Assembly (NCBI RefSeq): GCF_000337215.1
Contig: NZ_AOHZ01000031.1
Span: 1-64,000, forward strand
Origin: Natronolimnohabitans innermongolicus JCM 12255
Lineage (GTDB): Archaea > Halobacteriota > Halobacteria > Halobacteriales > Natrialbaceae
DNA length: 64,000 nucleotides
Direction: 5' to 3'
Part shown: one piece after another, positions 1-8,925 of the stretch
Numbering within the stretch: the stretch's first letter is position 1
Layout: each line of letters opens with the position of its first letter
Program-made: the position numbers and the translations under genes
The notes under the pieces: generated by a model
What the model was told of the DNA's origin: nothing
Databases searched by the model: none
What the model saw: only the letters and a program-made list of their open reading frames with translations

Positions 1-38
1 GCCTTGCCAGCCCGCTCAGAGATGTGTATAAGAGACAG
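1..38. other. Untrimmed sequencing adapter
   Basis: Bases 1-19 (GCCTTGCCAGCCCGCTCAG) equal the Roche 454 primer-B sequence, and bases 20-38 (AGATGTGTATAAGAGACAG) equal the 19-bp Tn5 mosaic end used in Nextera tagmentation. The two joined are the 454-compatible Nextera adapter. This is library DNA at a contig end, not archaeal sequence, and the genome proper begins at base 39. Confidence 0.96.
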
Positions 39-256
39 ACCGACGGTAGCGCGAGTCGTCCGTACCGACGGACCGCGTGATCGACAGCCGGAGCCGGCGG
101 TGACTCGAGCCGGAACGCGACAGTGACAGCTGAGCGTGGTTGCGATCGCACCGCTACTTACGCTCGGATACGTCCCGATTTCGTAGACGAGGGCGTCGAT
201 GGTCTACAGGCAGAGTGGGGCGAGTGGCTCGAACGGGTGTCCGGACCCGCGGACCG

Positions 257-430
257 TCACCACAGCTGTGCCTGCGGGGTGTCGCAGCTGTCACAGACGA
301 CTGCTTCGTTGCCCTTGTAGACGGCACGCTCGAGCGTTCCCGCCGAGCAGTACGAACAGGGGCGACCGTCGAGTGCCGCGAGTAACTGCCGATCTGCACC
401 GTCCGACGGAGACGACTGTGATTTCGCCAT
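257..430 (-). CDS. Small zinc-finger protein, HVO_A0556-like
   Basis: A 57-residue protein starting MAKSQSS. Its C-terminal half carries two CxxC knuckles (CSYC and CDSC) separated by about 16 residues, then the tail TPQAQLW. This layout matches the haloarchaeal HVO_A0556-type small zinc-finger family, which typically ends in a similar AQLW tail. It probably binds one zinc ion; its partner and role are unknown. The reading frame stays open upstream, but that extension is basic and unlike the acidic core, so the internal ATG at 430 was chosen. It stands alone between the contig end and trmY, on the opposite strand to trmY. Confidence 0.8.
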   Translation of the reverse strand: MAKSQSSPSDGADRQLLAALDGRPCSYCSAGTLERAVYKGNEAVVCDSCDTPQAQLW

Positions 431-699
431 ATAGGGAACCCATACCCGAGATACTCGAAACGGTTGGCCATGCCTATGCAATGTCATTGTCGACCGAACG
501 GCTACTATCAAACCACCTGACTGTCCGGCGAAGAGACACGTCAGCGGCGTTCGTTCGATGCGGCCGTTCTCGACCGCGGGCTCGAAACCGAGCGGAACGG
601 CGAACGCGGATCGAATCGATCACCGAACAATTCGTTGGGGCCCGCTACCCGGGCGGCGCGAACCGTGGGGGCTAACTCGATGCGCCACGCCGTACCGAT

Positions 700-1296
700 A
701 TGCGCCAGTTCGTCTGTCTCGGCCACGACGTGCCGCTCGACGCCGACTTCTCGCTCGACGACCTCGCCGGCGGAGCCGGTCGACTCGACGCCCTCTGTCG
801 ATCGATCACGTCGTCGTTCGTCACCTCCCACGGAATTCGTGAAGACGTTCGCACGCACCTCGTCGCCCAGGATACGTTCACGATCACGTTCGACGGAAGC
901 GAGCTTCGACGGCTAAATCCCGACGAGCGAAGCACCGCCGCGCTGATTCGCAACGCCCTCGAGCACCGCGACGAGGCCATCGGCGCGCTGCCGGCCGAAC
1001 CCAGTCCCGGCGTCTCCGTCTATCGCCGCGGTCTCGAGGCCACGCTCGAGGACGTTGCCGAAGCGGGGACGGTCGTCCAACTCCACGAAGACGGAGACGC
1101 CGTGACCGACGTCGACGGTCTCGACAATCCCGCGTTCGTACTCTCTGATCACCGTAATTTCACCGATGCGGAAGCGGCGACGGTGGCCGACGCCGCCGAC
1201 CGGCGCGTTCGACTCGGGCCGACGCGACTGCACGCCGACCAGGCAATTACGGTCGCCCACCACTACCTCGATACGGACGGCTACACTGAATTCTGA
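700..1296 (+). CDS. trmY: tRNA (pseudouridine(54)-N(1))-methyltransferase
   Basis: This 198-residue SPOUT-class methyltransferase uses S-adenosylmethionine to methylate N1 of pseudouridine-54 in the T-loop of archaeal tRNAs. The start MRQFVCLGHDVP, the middle segment with AFVLSDHRNFTD, and the C-terminal knot region RLGPTRLHADQAITVAHHYLD are characteristic of TrmY (DUF358), and the length is the family norm. The next feature on the same strand, about 100 nt away, is a tRNA gene, so a modification enzyme sits beside a possible substrate. Nothing looks truncated. Confidence 0.93.
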   Translation: MRQFVCLGHDVPLDADFSLDDLAGGAGRLDALCRSITSSFVTSHGIREDVRTHLVAQDTFTITFDGSELRRLNPDERSTAALIRNALEHRDEAIGALPAEPSPGVSVYRRGLEATLEDVAEAGTVVQLHEDGDAVTDVDGLDNPAFVLSDHRNFTDAEAATVADAADRRVRLGPTRLHADQAITVAHHYLDTDGYTEF

Positions 1297-1399
1297 GGCG
1301 GGGGCTCGAACGGGTGGCTCGAGGCTGAGAACTGCTTGCACACGACCACAGCACACCTTTCGCAAGCGTTAAACGAACGGACGCGCACTGTTCGAATGC

Positions 1400-1472
1400 G
1401 GGCCGGTGGGGTAGCTTGGTATCCTTCGGCCTTCGGGTGGCCGTAACCGCAGTTCGAATCTGCGCCGGCCCA
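1400..1472 (+). tRNA. tRNA-Pro (anticodon CGG)
   Basis: A 73-nt cloverleaf can be drawn. The acceptor stem GGGCCGG (1400-1406) pairs with CCGGCCC (1465-1471), with discriminator A at 1472. The anticodon stem CGGCC/GGCCG holds the loop TTCGGGT, which gives anticodon CGG (proline, codon CCG). The T-arm is CGCAG-TTCGAAT-CTGCG. No intron is seen, and CCA is not encoded, as usual in haloarchaea. Confidence 0.95.
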
Positions 1473-1477
1473 CTTTT

Positions 1478-1524
1478 CCCGCATCGCAAAATCCGCGAGC
1501 GCAGCGAGCGGTCTGCGATGCGGG
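1478..1524 (+). repeat. Inverted repeat directly 3' of tRNA-Pro
   Basis: An 11-bp perfect inverted repeat, CCCGCATCGCA (1478-1488) and TGCGATGCGGG (1514-1524), starts 6 nt after the tRNA. Its loop contains GAGCGCAGCGAGCGG, a short self-similar pattern that recurs in the next several hundred bases. It could act in tRNA 3' processing or termination, or be a scar of past integration at the tRNA. Confidence 0.7.
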
Positions 1525-1537
1525 GGAATGGACCCAA

Positions 1538-1612
1538 GCAGATTCGAAGTAGACCAGAGGCAGCCCGCGCAGCGAAGCGAGCAGGAACCTCTGGGCGTGG
1601 TTCGTAATCTGC
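1538..1612 (+). repeat. Second hairpin, arms derived from the tRNA T-arm
   Basis: The outer arm GCAGATTCGAA (1538-1548) is the reverse complement of the tRNA-Pro T-arm, and the other arm is TTCGTAATCTGC (1601-1612). An inner stem CCAGAGG/CCTCTGG lies inside. The right arm continues as GCGCCGGCC then ACTTCCCCCGCA, repeating the 3' end and immediate flank of the real tRNA (1452-1483) in degenerate form. Confidence 0.65.
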
Positions 1613-1640
1613 GCCGGCCAACTTCCCCCGCAACGAAATA
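1600..1640 (+). repeat. Degenerate copies of the tRNA-Pro 3' end
   Basis: The segment 1600-1640 repeats the tRNA 3' end plus its flank (TTCG-AATCTGCGCCGGCC followed by a pyrimidine-rich ACTTCCCCCGCA) with one insertion and a few changes. A third, weaker copy lies at 1746-1775 (TTCGAGATTTGCACCGATCC followed by AGTTTTCCC). Repeated tRNA 3' ends are a typical trace of integrase-mediated insertion at tRNA genes, but here no integrase or cargo remains between the copies. Confidence 0.55.
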
Positions 1641-1855
1641 CGAGGAGCGTCAGCGACGGGTATCTGATACCGAAACGTGGTCCCGCAGCTTCAAGCACGC
1701 GAGTCGCAGCGCGTGAACAAAGTGAGCGCGACCGTCTCGCATCTGTTCGAGATTTGCACCGATCCCAGTTTTCCCTCTCCTCTCTTCCCTTCCCCGTCAC
1801 CAGAGACAGAGTGTAGCGGCCGTCTGACTCGAGTCCGAGACGCGAGTGCGGCCGA

Positions 1856-2047
1856 TCACTCGGCGCCCGTTTCGCCCGCCGAAGACTCGTCGACCGTCTG
1901 TACGAGTTCGAAATCGGTCGATCCGCAACTGCAGCCGTCGTTGCCGATCGCCTGGATCTCGCCGTCTGGCCACTGTCGTGCGGCGTAGACGGAACTGCAC
2001 TCCACACACGACGCTAACACCCTATTGGCATCATCACTGTTCGCCAT
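1856..2047 (-). CDS. Small zinc-ribbon-like protein, unknown role
   Basis: A 63-residue protein starting MANSDDANRVL. It has one CVEC knuckle near residue 14 and a second CSCGS cluster near residue 39, followed by an acidic tail. The four-cysteine spacing suggests a single zinc site. I do not recognise a characterised homolog; small CxxC proteins of this kind are common in haloarchaea. It is transcribed alone, with a non-coding stretch of about 460 nt upstream. Confidence 0.65.
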   Translation of the reverse strand: MANSDDANRVLASCVECSSVYAARQWPDGEIQAIGNDGCSCGSTDFELVQTVDESSAGETGAE

Positions 2048-2510
2048 ACGTCACTGAAAGAGAGGTGGGCCACCTCGAATGACTGTTTCGATTCGAAGAA
2101 TGAGGGCGACGAACGACCGCGGCGCCGAAAGCGTGGCGGGACGTCCCTCCCTTATCGTCTCGAGTCCCAATCGAACTGGTGAAGGGGGTTATTATCTCGG
2201 CACCCCTCCCCCATCTCTCGTGTCGTCGTGTGTGCCGTTCAACGGCTAGACACGACGACCGAACGACGCTGAAGAGCCAGCAATACCCGAAGGTAGCTGC
2301 CGAAGGTATCGAGTACCGTCGATATGGGACTCTTATTTCGGTGCGTCGAGCGGTAATCCAACGGGGAAATTTGTACAGTCATCACTGCAGAACAGTCATC
2401 TCGTCCTGTTTCTTAGCGTAGGCTACAGCTACGGGATAACAATAGTCGGTGCGCTGTGAGTGTTCAGTGCCTGCGACGGTCACGACGGCCGGTCCGTGGG
2501 CGGACAGATC
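2048..2510. other. Non-coding stretch with one long hairpin
   Basis: No convincing gene is seen; the short open frames here lack haloarchaeal composition. The only clear structure is a two-part hairpin at 2222-2259: outer stem GTCGTCGTGT/ACACGACGAC (10 bp, perfect) and inner stem GCCGTT/AACGGC. The last 100 bases are relatively AT-rich and probably hold the promoter of the exported protein that begins at 2511. Confidence 0.5.
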
Positions 2511-3764
2511 ATGTCAGAGGAAAACCGACTTTCACGACGTCAGAGCTTGTTTGGAATCGGCGCTGCAGGGACTGCCCTCGGCGGGGCGGCGCTCGGGGTT
2601 TCGAACGTGTTCGCGGGCGACGACCAGTCCAAAGAGAAGGGAACGGACGACACGGATACCAAGGATAAGAAAAACGACGATCCCAAGGGGACGCTCACGC
2701 TCGAGCTCGTCTGTCACGGCAAGGGTGATGCCGAGTTCCGTGTCGTGAACGACGATACGAAGAACGCGAAGGTCGACTGGAAGGTCAGTATCGACGACTT
2801 CGACTTCGAGGATCTGGACGACCTCACCGACGCCAACGGGATCGAAGACATTCCGGACGACAACGGCTTCGAGGATATCGACGACCTCGATGATATCACC
2901 GACGCCAACGGAATCGAGGACGTTCCGGACGACAACGGCTTCGAAGACGCGTTCGACGTCGGCGACCTCGATCTCGAGGATCTCGAGGGCAAACAGGTCA
3001 CCCTCGAGGGAACCACGCTCGACGTGGGCAAGCGCATGTTCGACCTGCGCCAGGTCGTCAGCGAGAAGCGACTCAAAGAGATGGGGATCGACGTCGACAA
3101 GCTGAGCGGCACGCTCACCGTGCCGAAAAACGCCGACGAGACCTTCTGGGCCGGCATCATCTCCAAGGACAGTAACGTCGACCTCTACTACGACGGCAAA
3201 AAGGTCGACTCCGTGAAGGTCGACGAGGCCGACTGCAAGGGCGACGATTCGAAGAAAAAGAACGGCGACTACATCGAACTCGAGCCGGTCTGTTATAAGG
3301 ACGCGGAGACCGACATCGCCGACCTGGACGACACCACCGTCGGGAACACCGTCGGTAGCGACGTGACGGGTGTCGACGAGGACTTCGACCCCGACGGCGA
3401 GATGATCGTCGACGGCGAGGAAGTCGACGAGGACGATTACGACGGCGCCGTGGACGCCGAGAACAATGTCATCGACGACAGCGGGTTCTCGACGGACGAC
3501 CTCGATGGGCTCGAGGGAACCGCGACGGTCCGCGAAGCGAAGTTCCGGGTTCACAACCGCAGCAAGAAGGAGGTCAAAGTCAACTGGTCCGTCGAAGGCG
3601 ACGGCCAGGGTGGCAAGCTCTACCTCGACGGAAAGGAGTCGACGACGTTCCGCGTGACCGAGCACAACGACCGCAAGACGTACGTGACGCTCACCGACGA
3701 CGGCAAAGAAATCGCCTCGGAGAAGCCCGCGGATACCGAGTGCGACGACGACTGCAATACGTAA
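2511..3764 (+). CDS. Tat-exported acidic protein with duplicated domain
   Basis: A 417-residue protein. The start MSEENRLSRRQSLFGIG gives a twin-arginine signal (RRQSLFG, residues 9-15) followed by a hydrophobic stretch and a likely cleavage near residue 36. The mature part has two related units: LELVCHGKGDAEFRVVN...VDWKVS (residues 64-93) and LEPVCYKDAET...AKFRVHNRSKKEVKVNWSV in the C-terminal third. Each is interrupted by acidic low-complexity sequence. In the first unit this is an exact-style duplication, DANGIEDIPDDNGFED then DANGIEDVPDDNGFED (about residues 107-146). Function is unknown; it is probably a cell-surface or secreted protein. An upstream in-frame ATG at 2460 would bury the signal, so 2511 was chosen. 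A transposon sits directly downstream. Confidence 0.8.
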   Translation: MSEENRLSRRQSLFGIGAAGTALGGAALGVSNVFAGDDQSKEKGTDDTDTKDKKNDDPKGTLTLELVCHGKGDAEFRVVNDDTKNAKVDWKVSIDDFDFEDLDDLTDANGIEDIPDDNGFEDIDDLDDITDANGIEDVPDDNGFEDAFDVGDLDLEDLEGKQVTLEGTTLDVGKRMFDLRQVVSEKRLKEMGIDVDKLSGTLTVPKNADETFWAGIISKDSNVDLYYDGKKVDSVKVDEADCKGDDSKKKNGDYIELEPVCYKDAETDIADLDDTTVGNTVGSDVTGVDEDFDPDGEMIVDGEEVDEDDYDGAVDAENNVIDDSGFSTDDLDGLEGTATVREAKFRVHNRSKKEVKVNWSVEGDGQGGKLYLDGKESTTFRVTEHNDRKTYVTLTDDGKEIASEKPADTECDDDCNT

Positions 3765-3819
3765 CGATTCGACCGAACTGCTGACGATTCCCCTCGATCG
3801 CGTCGGTTATACGAAATCG

Positions 3820-3874
<55 letters not shown>

Positions 3875-3935
3875 CACGCTACAGTAGCAAGCCGACTCTC
3901 CAACGTTTAAGAAACACTAGTTATAGATATAACAT

Positions 3936-5187
<1,252 letters not shown>

Positions 5188-5354
5188 TATCTCAACGAGG
5201 AGCGACTCCCCGACGGAACGACGCGCGTACCGACAGCGCTCGAGTGGCGGACGTCGTTCGCGCCCGAACGAGTTCGGCATTGCCAGCCACGTACGCACCG
5301 TATACTCGCCGCGAGACCCGAAGATCCTTTATTTCCTGTTCGGATATCCCGTGT

Positions 5355-5831
5355 ATGGCTGCCGACGGACTCGACGAAATCGATTACGGGATCTTGCATC
5401 TCCTCCAGCAGAACGCGCGCTCGACGACGCCGGTCGACATGGCCGAACAACTCCCGGTGACGGACACGACGATCCGAAACCGAATCGACCGACTCGAGGA
5501 AGAGGGAGTCATCGAGGGGTACGTACCGATCGTCAACTACGAGAAGGCCGGGTTCCCGATTCGACTCCAGTTTTCCTGTACGGCTCCGACGAAAAAGCGC
5601 CACCAGGTTGCCGGCCAGGCGCTCGAGTTGCCACACGTCGTCAAAGTCGACGAGATGCTGAGTGCGCGTGAGAACGTCCAGGTGCTGGCGGTCGCCAAGA
5701 CTACCGAAGAGGTCAACGAGATTACTGCCGGGTTAGACGATCTGCCGCTGACGATCGAGCGGGAGAGCCTCCTCCGCGAGGAGCGGCGACGACCGTTCGG
5801 TCACTTTGGTCAGCACGTCGTCGACGACTGA
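5355..5831 (+). CDS. Lrp/AsnC-family transcriptional regulator
   Basis: A 158-residue regulator. The N-terminal winged helix-turn-helix spans about residues 5-60 (DEIDYGILHLLQQNAR...VTDTTIRNRIDRLEEEGVIEGY), followed by a RAM/AsnC ligand-binding half. It probably forms dimers or octamers and binds near promoters; its ligand is unknown. ATG 5355 lies about 25 nt after the TATA-like CTTTATTT at 5328, consistent with a leaderless transcript, so the longer frame from 5244 is rejected. A clear paralog lies at 24756-25229 in this window, sharing the HTH and the C-terminal RRPFGHFG / RQPFDHFG ending. Confidence 0.9.
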   Translation: MAADGLDEIDYGILHLLQQNARSTTPVDMAEQLPVTDTTIRNRIDRLEEEGVIEGYVPIVNYEKAGFPIRLQFSCTAPTKKRHQVAGQALELPHVVKVDEMLSARENVQVLAVAKTTEEVNEITAGLDDLPLTIERESLLREERRRPFGHFGQHVVDD

Positions 5832-6173
5832 ATCGCGCTTTGTCTGTGGTCAAATTCCATCTGATCACATTCGAAAATACAAGCGCCAATAAAGACCGCC
5901 TTTGTTTCCAAATAGCTTAGGTAGTGTGTTTTTGTATCCTCGAACGAGTCGTTCACGATGTCTACCGAGTCGAGTCGACTCGCACCGAGCAGTTGCCAGA
6001 GAGCAATCACCCAGAGACGCACTATATGTCCTTACGAACACGTGTATCATCTTTCGACGGTACCAGCACCGCACACCAAAGAGCCAGCATCGACACGCCC
6101 CTCTCGATCGTTACCAAACCAGCGGCTAGACGTAGCGGCCAACCACCACACCACACCCGACGATCGGCGAGCG
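5832..6173. other. Intergenic region, no gene seen
   Basis: About 340 nt. The first 120 nt are clearly more AT-rich than the surroundings (for example the segment around 5870-5930). The remainder has ordinary composition but no frame with haloarchaeal codon use. It presumably holds the 3' region of the Lrp gene and the promoter of the small gene at 6174. No repeat or RNA structure was recognised. Confidence 0.5.
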
Positions 6174-6377
6174 ATGAGTGACGACTGCTACAGGTGCGTC
6201 TGTCACACCTGTGGAATGGATCGACTCGTCGAGGGACTCGAGGACGCACAGGCGGTGTTCAACGATCACGCCGAACGTACCCACGAAGTAGAACTTCTCA
6301 ACCACCGGACGCGACGGTACGACCCGAGACCGTCTTACTCCAATTGGGCCGAGACGACCGACGGAGACGACGGGTGA
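6174..6377 (+). CDS. Small Cys/His protein, putative zinc finger
   Basis: A 67-residue protein starting MSDDCYRCVCHTCGMDRLVEG. Four cysteines are packed into residues 5-14 (CYRCVCHTCG), and HAERTHEVE adds two histidines about 25 residues later, so a C2H2-like or treble-clef metal site is plausible. The longer frame from 5958 has a basic, non-haloarchaeal composition and was rejected. Function unknown. It is convergent with the oxidoreductase gene at 6397, with only about 20 nt between the stops. Confidence 0.7.
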   Translation: MSDDCYRCVCHTCGMDRLVEGLEDAQAVFNDHAERTHEVELLNHRTRRYDPRPSYSNWAETTDGDDG

Positions 6378-6396
6378 ACCGAACCGCGAGCAGTTC

Positions 6397-6804
6397 TCAA
6401 CTCGTATCCTGGGCGTCGACGACGTCGTCGATTCGGATCCGGAGGAGGACCCGTTCGGTTTCGATCGGGGTCGTGTACTCGTCGTTGTCCGTGTATCGCC
6501 GCGCGAGTTCGTCGATGTGCGCTCGAGCGCCCTCGGTAGTGATTTCGTCGACCGTCCCGATGATCGAGAGCCGTCGATACGGGTTCTCGGGATCGATCAT
6601 GCTGACGCCGACCGAGGGATCTTCGCGGACGTTTCGCTCCTTGCGACGACCGCGCTCGGTGTTGATCAGGAGCCGCTCGTCGTCGGCGTCGTAGTCGACC
6701 CAGACCGGCGTGACGTGGGGGTCTGCGTCTCCAGTGAGCGTCGCGACGTGTGCGAACGTTTCCGTTTCGAACAGATCGTGGAACGACCCAGGAATCGAGG
6801 CCAT
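6397..6804 (-). CDS. Pyridoxamine 5'-phosphate oxidase-fold (PPOX, F420/FMN) protein
   Basis: A 135-residue split-barrel flavoprotein. The start MASIPGSFHDLFETETFAHVATL and the segment HVTPVWVDYDADDERLLINTERGRRKERNV are typical of PPOX-class F420- or FMN-dependent reductases (NTxxGRxKxRN cofactor-binding motif). It likely reduces a small molecule with F420 or flavin in the cytoplasm; the substrate is unknown. The family's usual length is 130-150 residues. The extension upstream to 6960 is not conserved-looking, so ATG 6804 is used. Confidence 0.85.
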   Translation of the reverse strand: MASIPGSFHDLFETETFAHVATLTGDADPHVTPVWVDYDADDERLLINTERGRRKERNVREDPSVGVSMIDPENPYRRLSIIGTVDEITTEGARAHIDELARRYTDNDEYTTPIETERVLLRIRIDDVVDAQDTS

Positions 6805-6928
6805 AGCCCACGGTTTGACGGCCCGTCGCTTCCGTCTACTGCCTCCATGTGGAGGGACGAAACGCGTGACCCGTTGTCCAATGTGGTCAGAAGATTGATG
6901 ACCGTCGTCCGGTATCGCCAGATAACGC

Positions 6929-7177
6929 ATGTACGCGCGCAATCCGGAGCGCGACGCCATCTGGAACGACGTCCTCGAATGGATGATCTGTCGCGGGCTC
7001 CCGCTTCGTCCCCGCGAGATCGACGGCTACGACCCCGGGCTCGTTCGTGACGTCCTCGAGACGATGGTTCTCGAGGGGTGGGTCGAGTACGACGCCCGCG
7101 GTGATTTTTTCGAACCGGGGCCGCGAGTCGAACGGTTCGATGCGAGCGGCCCCACGTCGCGTCGCGGTTACTGGTAA
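6929..7177 (+). CDS. Small hypothetical protein, winged-helix-like
   Basis: An 82-residue protein with no recognised family. The sequence ERDAIWNDVLEWMICRGLPLRPREIDGYDPGLVRDVLETMVLEGWVEYDARGDFFEPG reads as three helices and a short hairpin, as in a minimal winged helix. Acidic composition and codon use fit a real haloarchaeal gene. It is divergent from the PPOX gene (start-to-start 124 nt), so the two may share a promoter region. Confidence 0.6.
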   Translation: MYARNPERDAIWNDVLEWMICRGLPLRPREIDGYDPGLVRDVLETMVLEGWVEYDARGDFFEPGPRVERFDASGPTSRRGYW

Positions 7178-7251
7178 CCGCGTCGCCGTCGGGTCGACGC
7201 CGGCGAGTGTCGGCTATCGGCTTATCCGCCCGCGACGGCAACGAATTCGCC

Positions 7252-7515
7252 GTGAACCGAACACGGCGAACGCGACGGCGGCTGCTACAGGTATCGGGTG
7301 CAGCAGCTGCGGCCGCGCTGGTCGCCGGCTGTGGCGGACCTGGCGAGGAAGAAAACGGAGACGACGATGAGGGACCGCCGGACGGTCCCGAAGACGAAAC
7401 GGATCCCGACGCCGAAGAGGGGACCGGAAACGGACAGGACATGAAAGACGAGGGCGACGACCCCGACGAGCCAGAAGTCACAGACGACGAAGACGAAGGC
7501 GAAAACGGAGACTGA
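7252..7515 (+). CDS. Small Tat lipoprotein with acidic tail
   Basis: An 87-residue protein. Start GTG 7252 gives an RRR...LLQVSG twin-arginine-like region, a hydrophobic alanine stretch and lipobox LVAGC. The mature chain is almost entirely Asp/Glu/Gly/Pro with no visible domain. It should be anchored outside the membrane by a lipidated cysteine. An in-frame GTG at 7207 would add 15 residues before the signal and is less likely. Only the export signal can be interpreted. The polysaccharide-deacetylase-like lipoprotein gene follows about 95 nt downstream on the same strand. Confidence 0.65.
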   Translation: MNRTRRTRRRLLQVSGAAAAAALVAGCGGPGEEENGDDDEGPPDGPEDETDPDAEEGTGNGQDMKDEGDDPDEPEVTDDEDEGENGD

Positions 7516-7610
7516 CGAGCGGTATCGGTCGAGTCACTACCGAAAGCGGACACGTGTTCGGCCCGCTATCCATTCCATAACAAACTCGTTCGACGATAAA
7601 CTCGACCGGC

Positions 7611-8858
7611 ATGAGACGTCGGATCTATCTAGCGACGGCAGCAGCGGCCTCGATCGCCGGCTGCATGGACTTCGTCCGACCGGATGCCGAGGACGACGAA
7701 CCCGACGACGAACCCGACGACGGCGACGACCCGCCCGCACTCGAAGCCGCCGGCGACGACGGCACGATCGACGAGTTCGCGGATCTCGAGGCCTGGACGG
7801 TCGTCTCGGGGAACGCGTCGCTGGTCGACGAGGACGCGGGCGTCGGGGAGACGGCCGTCAGACTCGCGGCCGGTAGCGACGACGACGGAGCGCGAATGGT
7901 CCGGGAACTGCCCGAACCGCTCGACTGCTCGGAAGCGAGCCCCGGACTGGCAGTTGCGCCCGACGACACCGTCACGGTCCTCCTGCAGTTGTTCGACGAC
8001 AGTGGCAACGTCCTCGACTTTCGAACGACGGTCCACGAGGCCGACGAACCACGGCGGTGTAACTTCGGCATCGACACCGCCGCCGACGACGTCGATCCGA
8101 CCGACATTACGACGATCCACGTCGCCTTCTTCGCCGGCGAAGACGCCGAACAGGAACTCCTGCTCGACGATCTCCACCTCGTTCCCCGTCCCGAGACGGG
8201 GCTGGTGACGATCCAGTTCGACAACGGTCACGAATCCATCTACGACGAGGGATTTCCCGTCCTCGAGGAGTACGGCTACCCCGCTACGGCGTTCGTCCCG
8301 ACGGACCTGATTCGTGCCCTCGACGATCACGAGGGCGAGCGGTTTACCGAAGCACAGCTCGAGGAGCTGTCGGACGCCGGCTGGACGATCGCCAGCCACA
8401 CGGCAAACGCCCACCAGCTTCCGGACCTCGAGCCGGACGACCAGGCCGACCAGCTCGCGGAGGCTCGCGAGTGGCTCGAGGCGGAAGGGTACGACGACGG
8501 CGCCGGCTACGTCTCGTATCCGGTCGGTCGATACGACGGGAGCTCTCTCGAATACGCCGCCGAAACCTACGATCTGGGCTTCGAACTCGGCTACCCCGTC
8601 CAGGGCTACGTCGCCGATCCGGCCCGCTACCCACGCGTCGTCGACCCTGAGGTCGAGGACGCCGAGGAATTGCTCGAACGGACGGCCGAACTGGGTGGCA
8701 TCACCTCGCTTTGTTACTACGCGCTCGAGGGCGACGTCGTCGAGCGGTTCGAAGAAACGATGGCGCTGCTCGCCGACCACGTCGAGAACGGCGATCTCGA
8801 GGTCATCACGCTCGCCGACATCGAATCCGAGTACGTCTTCGACGCGGACGGGGAGTGA
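7611..8858 (+). CDS. Polysaccharide deacetylase-family lipoprotein
   Basis: A 415-residue protein. MRRRIYLATAAAASIAGC is a lipoprotein signal with Cys18, followed by an acidic spacer. A beta-rich region spans about residues 50-190. The C-terminal NodB-like fold begins at TIQFDNGHESIYDEGFPVLEEYGYPATAFVPTDLI and includes SHTANAHQ. In active enzymes the first motif is usually TFDDG; here it is QFDNG, so one metal/catalytic Asp is replaced by Asn, while the SHTxxxH-type metal pair is kept. It probably acts on a surface glycan, or has become a binding protein. Confidence 0.8.
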   Translation: MRRRIYLATAAAASIAGCMDFVRPDAEDDEPDDEPDDGDDPPALEAAGDDGTIDEFADLEAWTVVSGNASLVDEDAGVGETAVRLAAGSDDDGARMVRELPEPLDCSEASPGLAVAPDDTVTVLLQLFDDSGNVLDFRTTVHEADEPRRCNFGIDTAADDVDPTDITTIHVAFFAGEDAEQELLLDDLHLVPRPETGLVTIQFDNGHESIYDEGFPVLEEYGYPATAFVPTDLIRALDDHEGERFTEAQLEELSDAGWTIASHTANAHQLPDLEPDDQADQLAEAREWLEAEGYDDGAGYVSYPVGRYDGSSLEYAAETYDLGFELGYPVQGYVADPARYPRVVDPEVEDAEELLERTAELGGITSLCYYALEGDVVERFEETMALLADHVENGDLEVITLADIESEYVFDADGE

Positions 8859-8925
8859 CGCGTCCCCGACCGAGACGGCGGCCGCGAGCGCAACGGGTAT
8901 CGGTCTCGAGTCCCTCTCCCGACTG

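Noticed and set aside
1640-1800. CRISPR-like array near the tRNA repeats
   Set aside because: Copies are degenerate, unequal in spacing and derived from the tRNA; no cas genes are in the window.
2179-2421. 80-codon frame upstream of the exported protein
   Set aside because: Contains the hairpin region and has non-haloarchaeal composition; treated as non-coding.
2532-3665. 377-codon frame opposite the exported protein at 2511
   Set aside because: Mirror of acidic codons; Val/Leu-rich with no domain, whereas the plus strand has a Tat signal.
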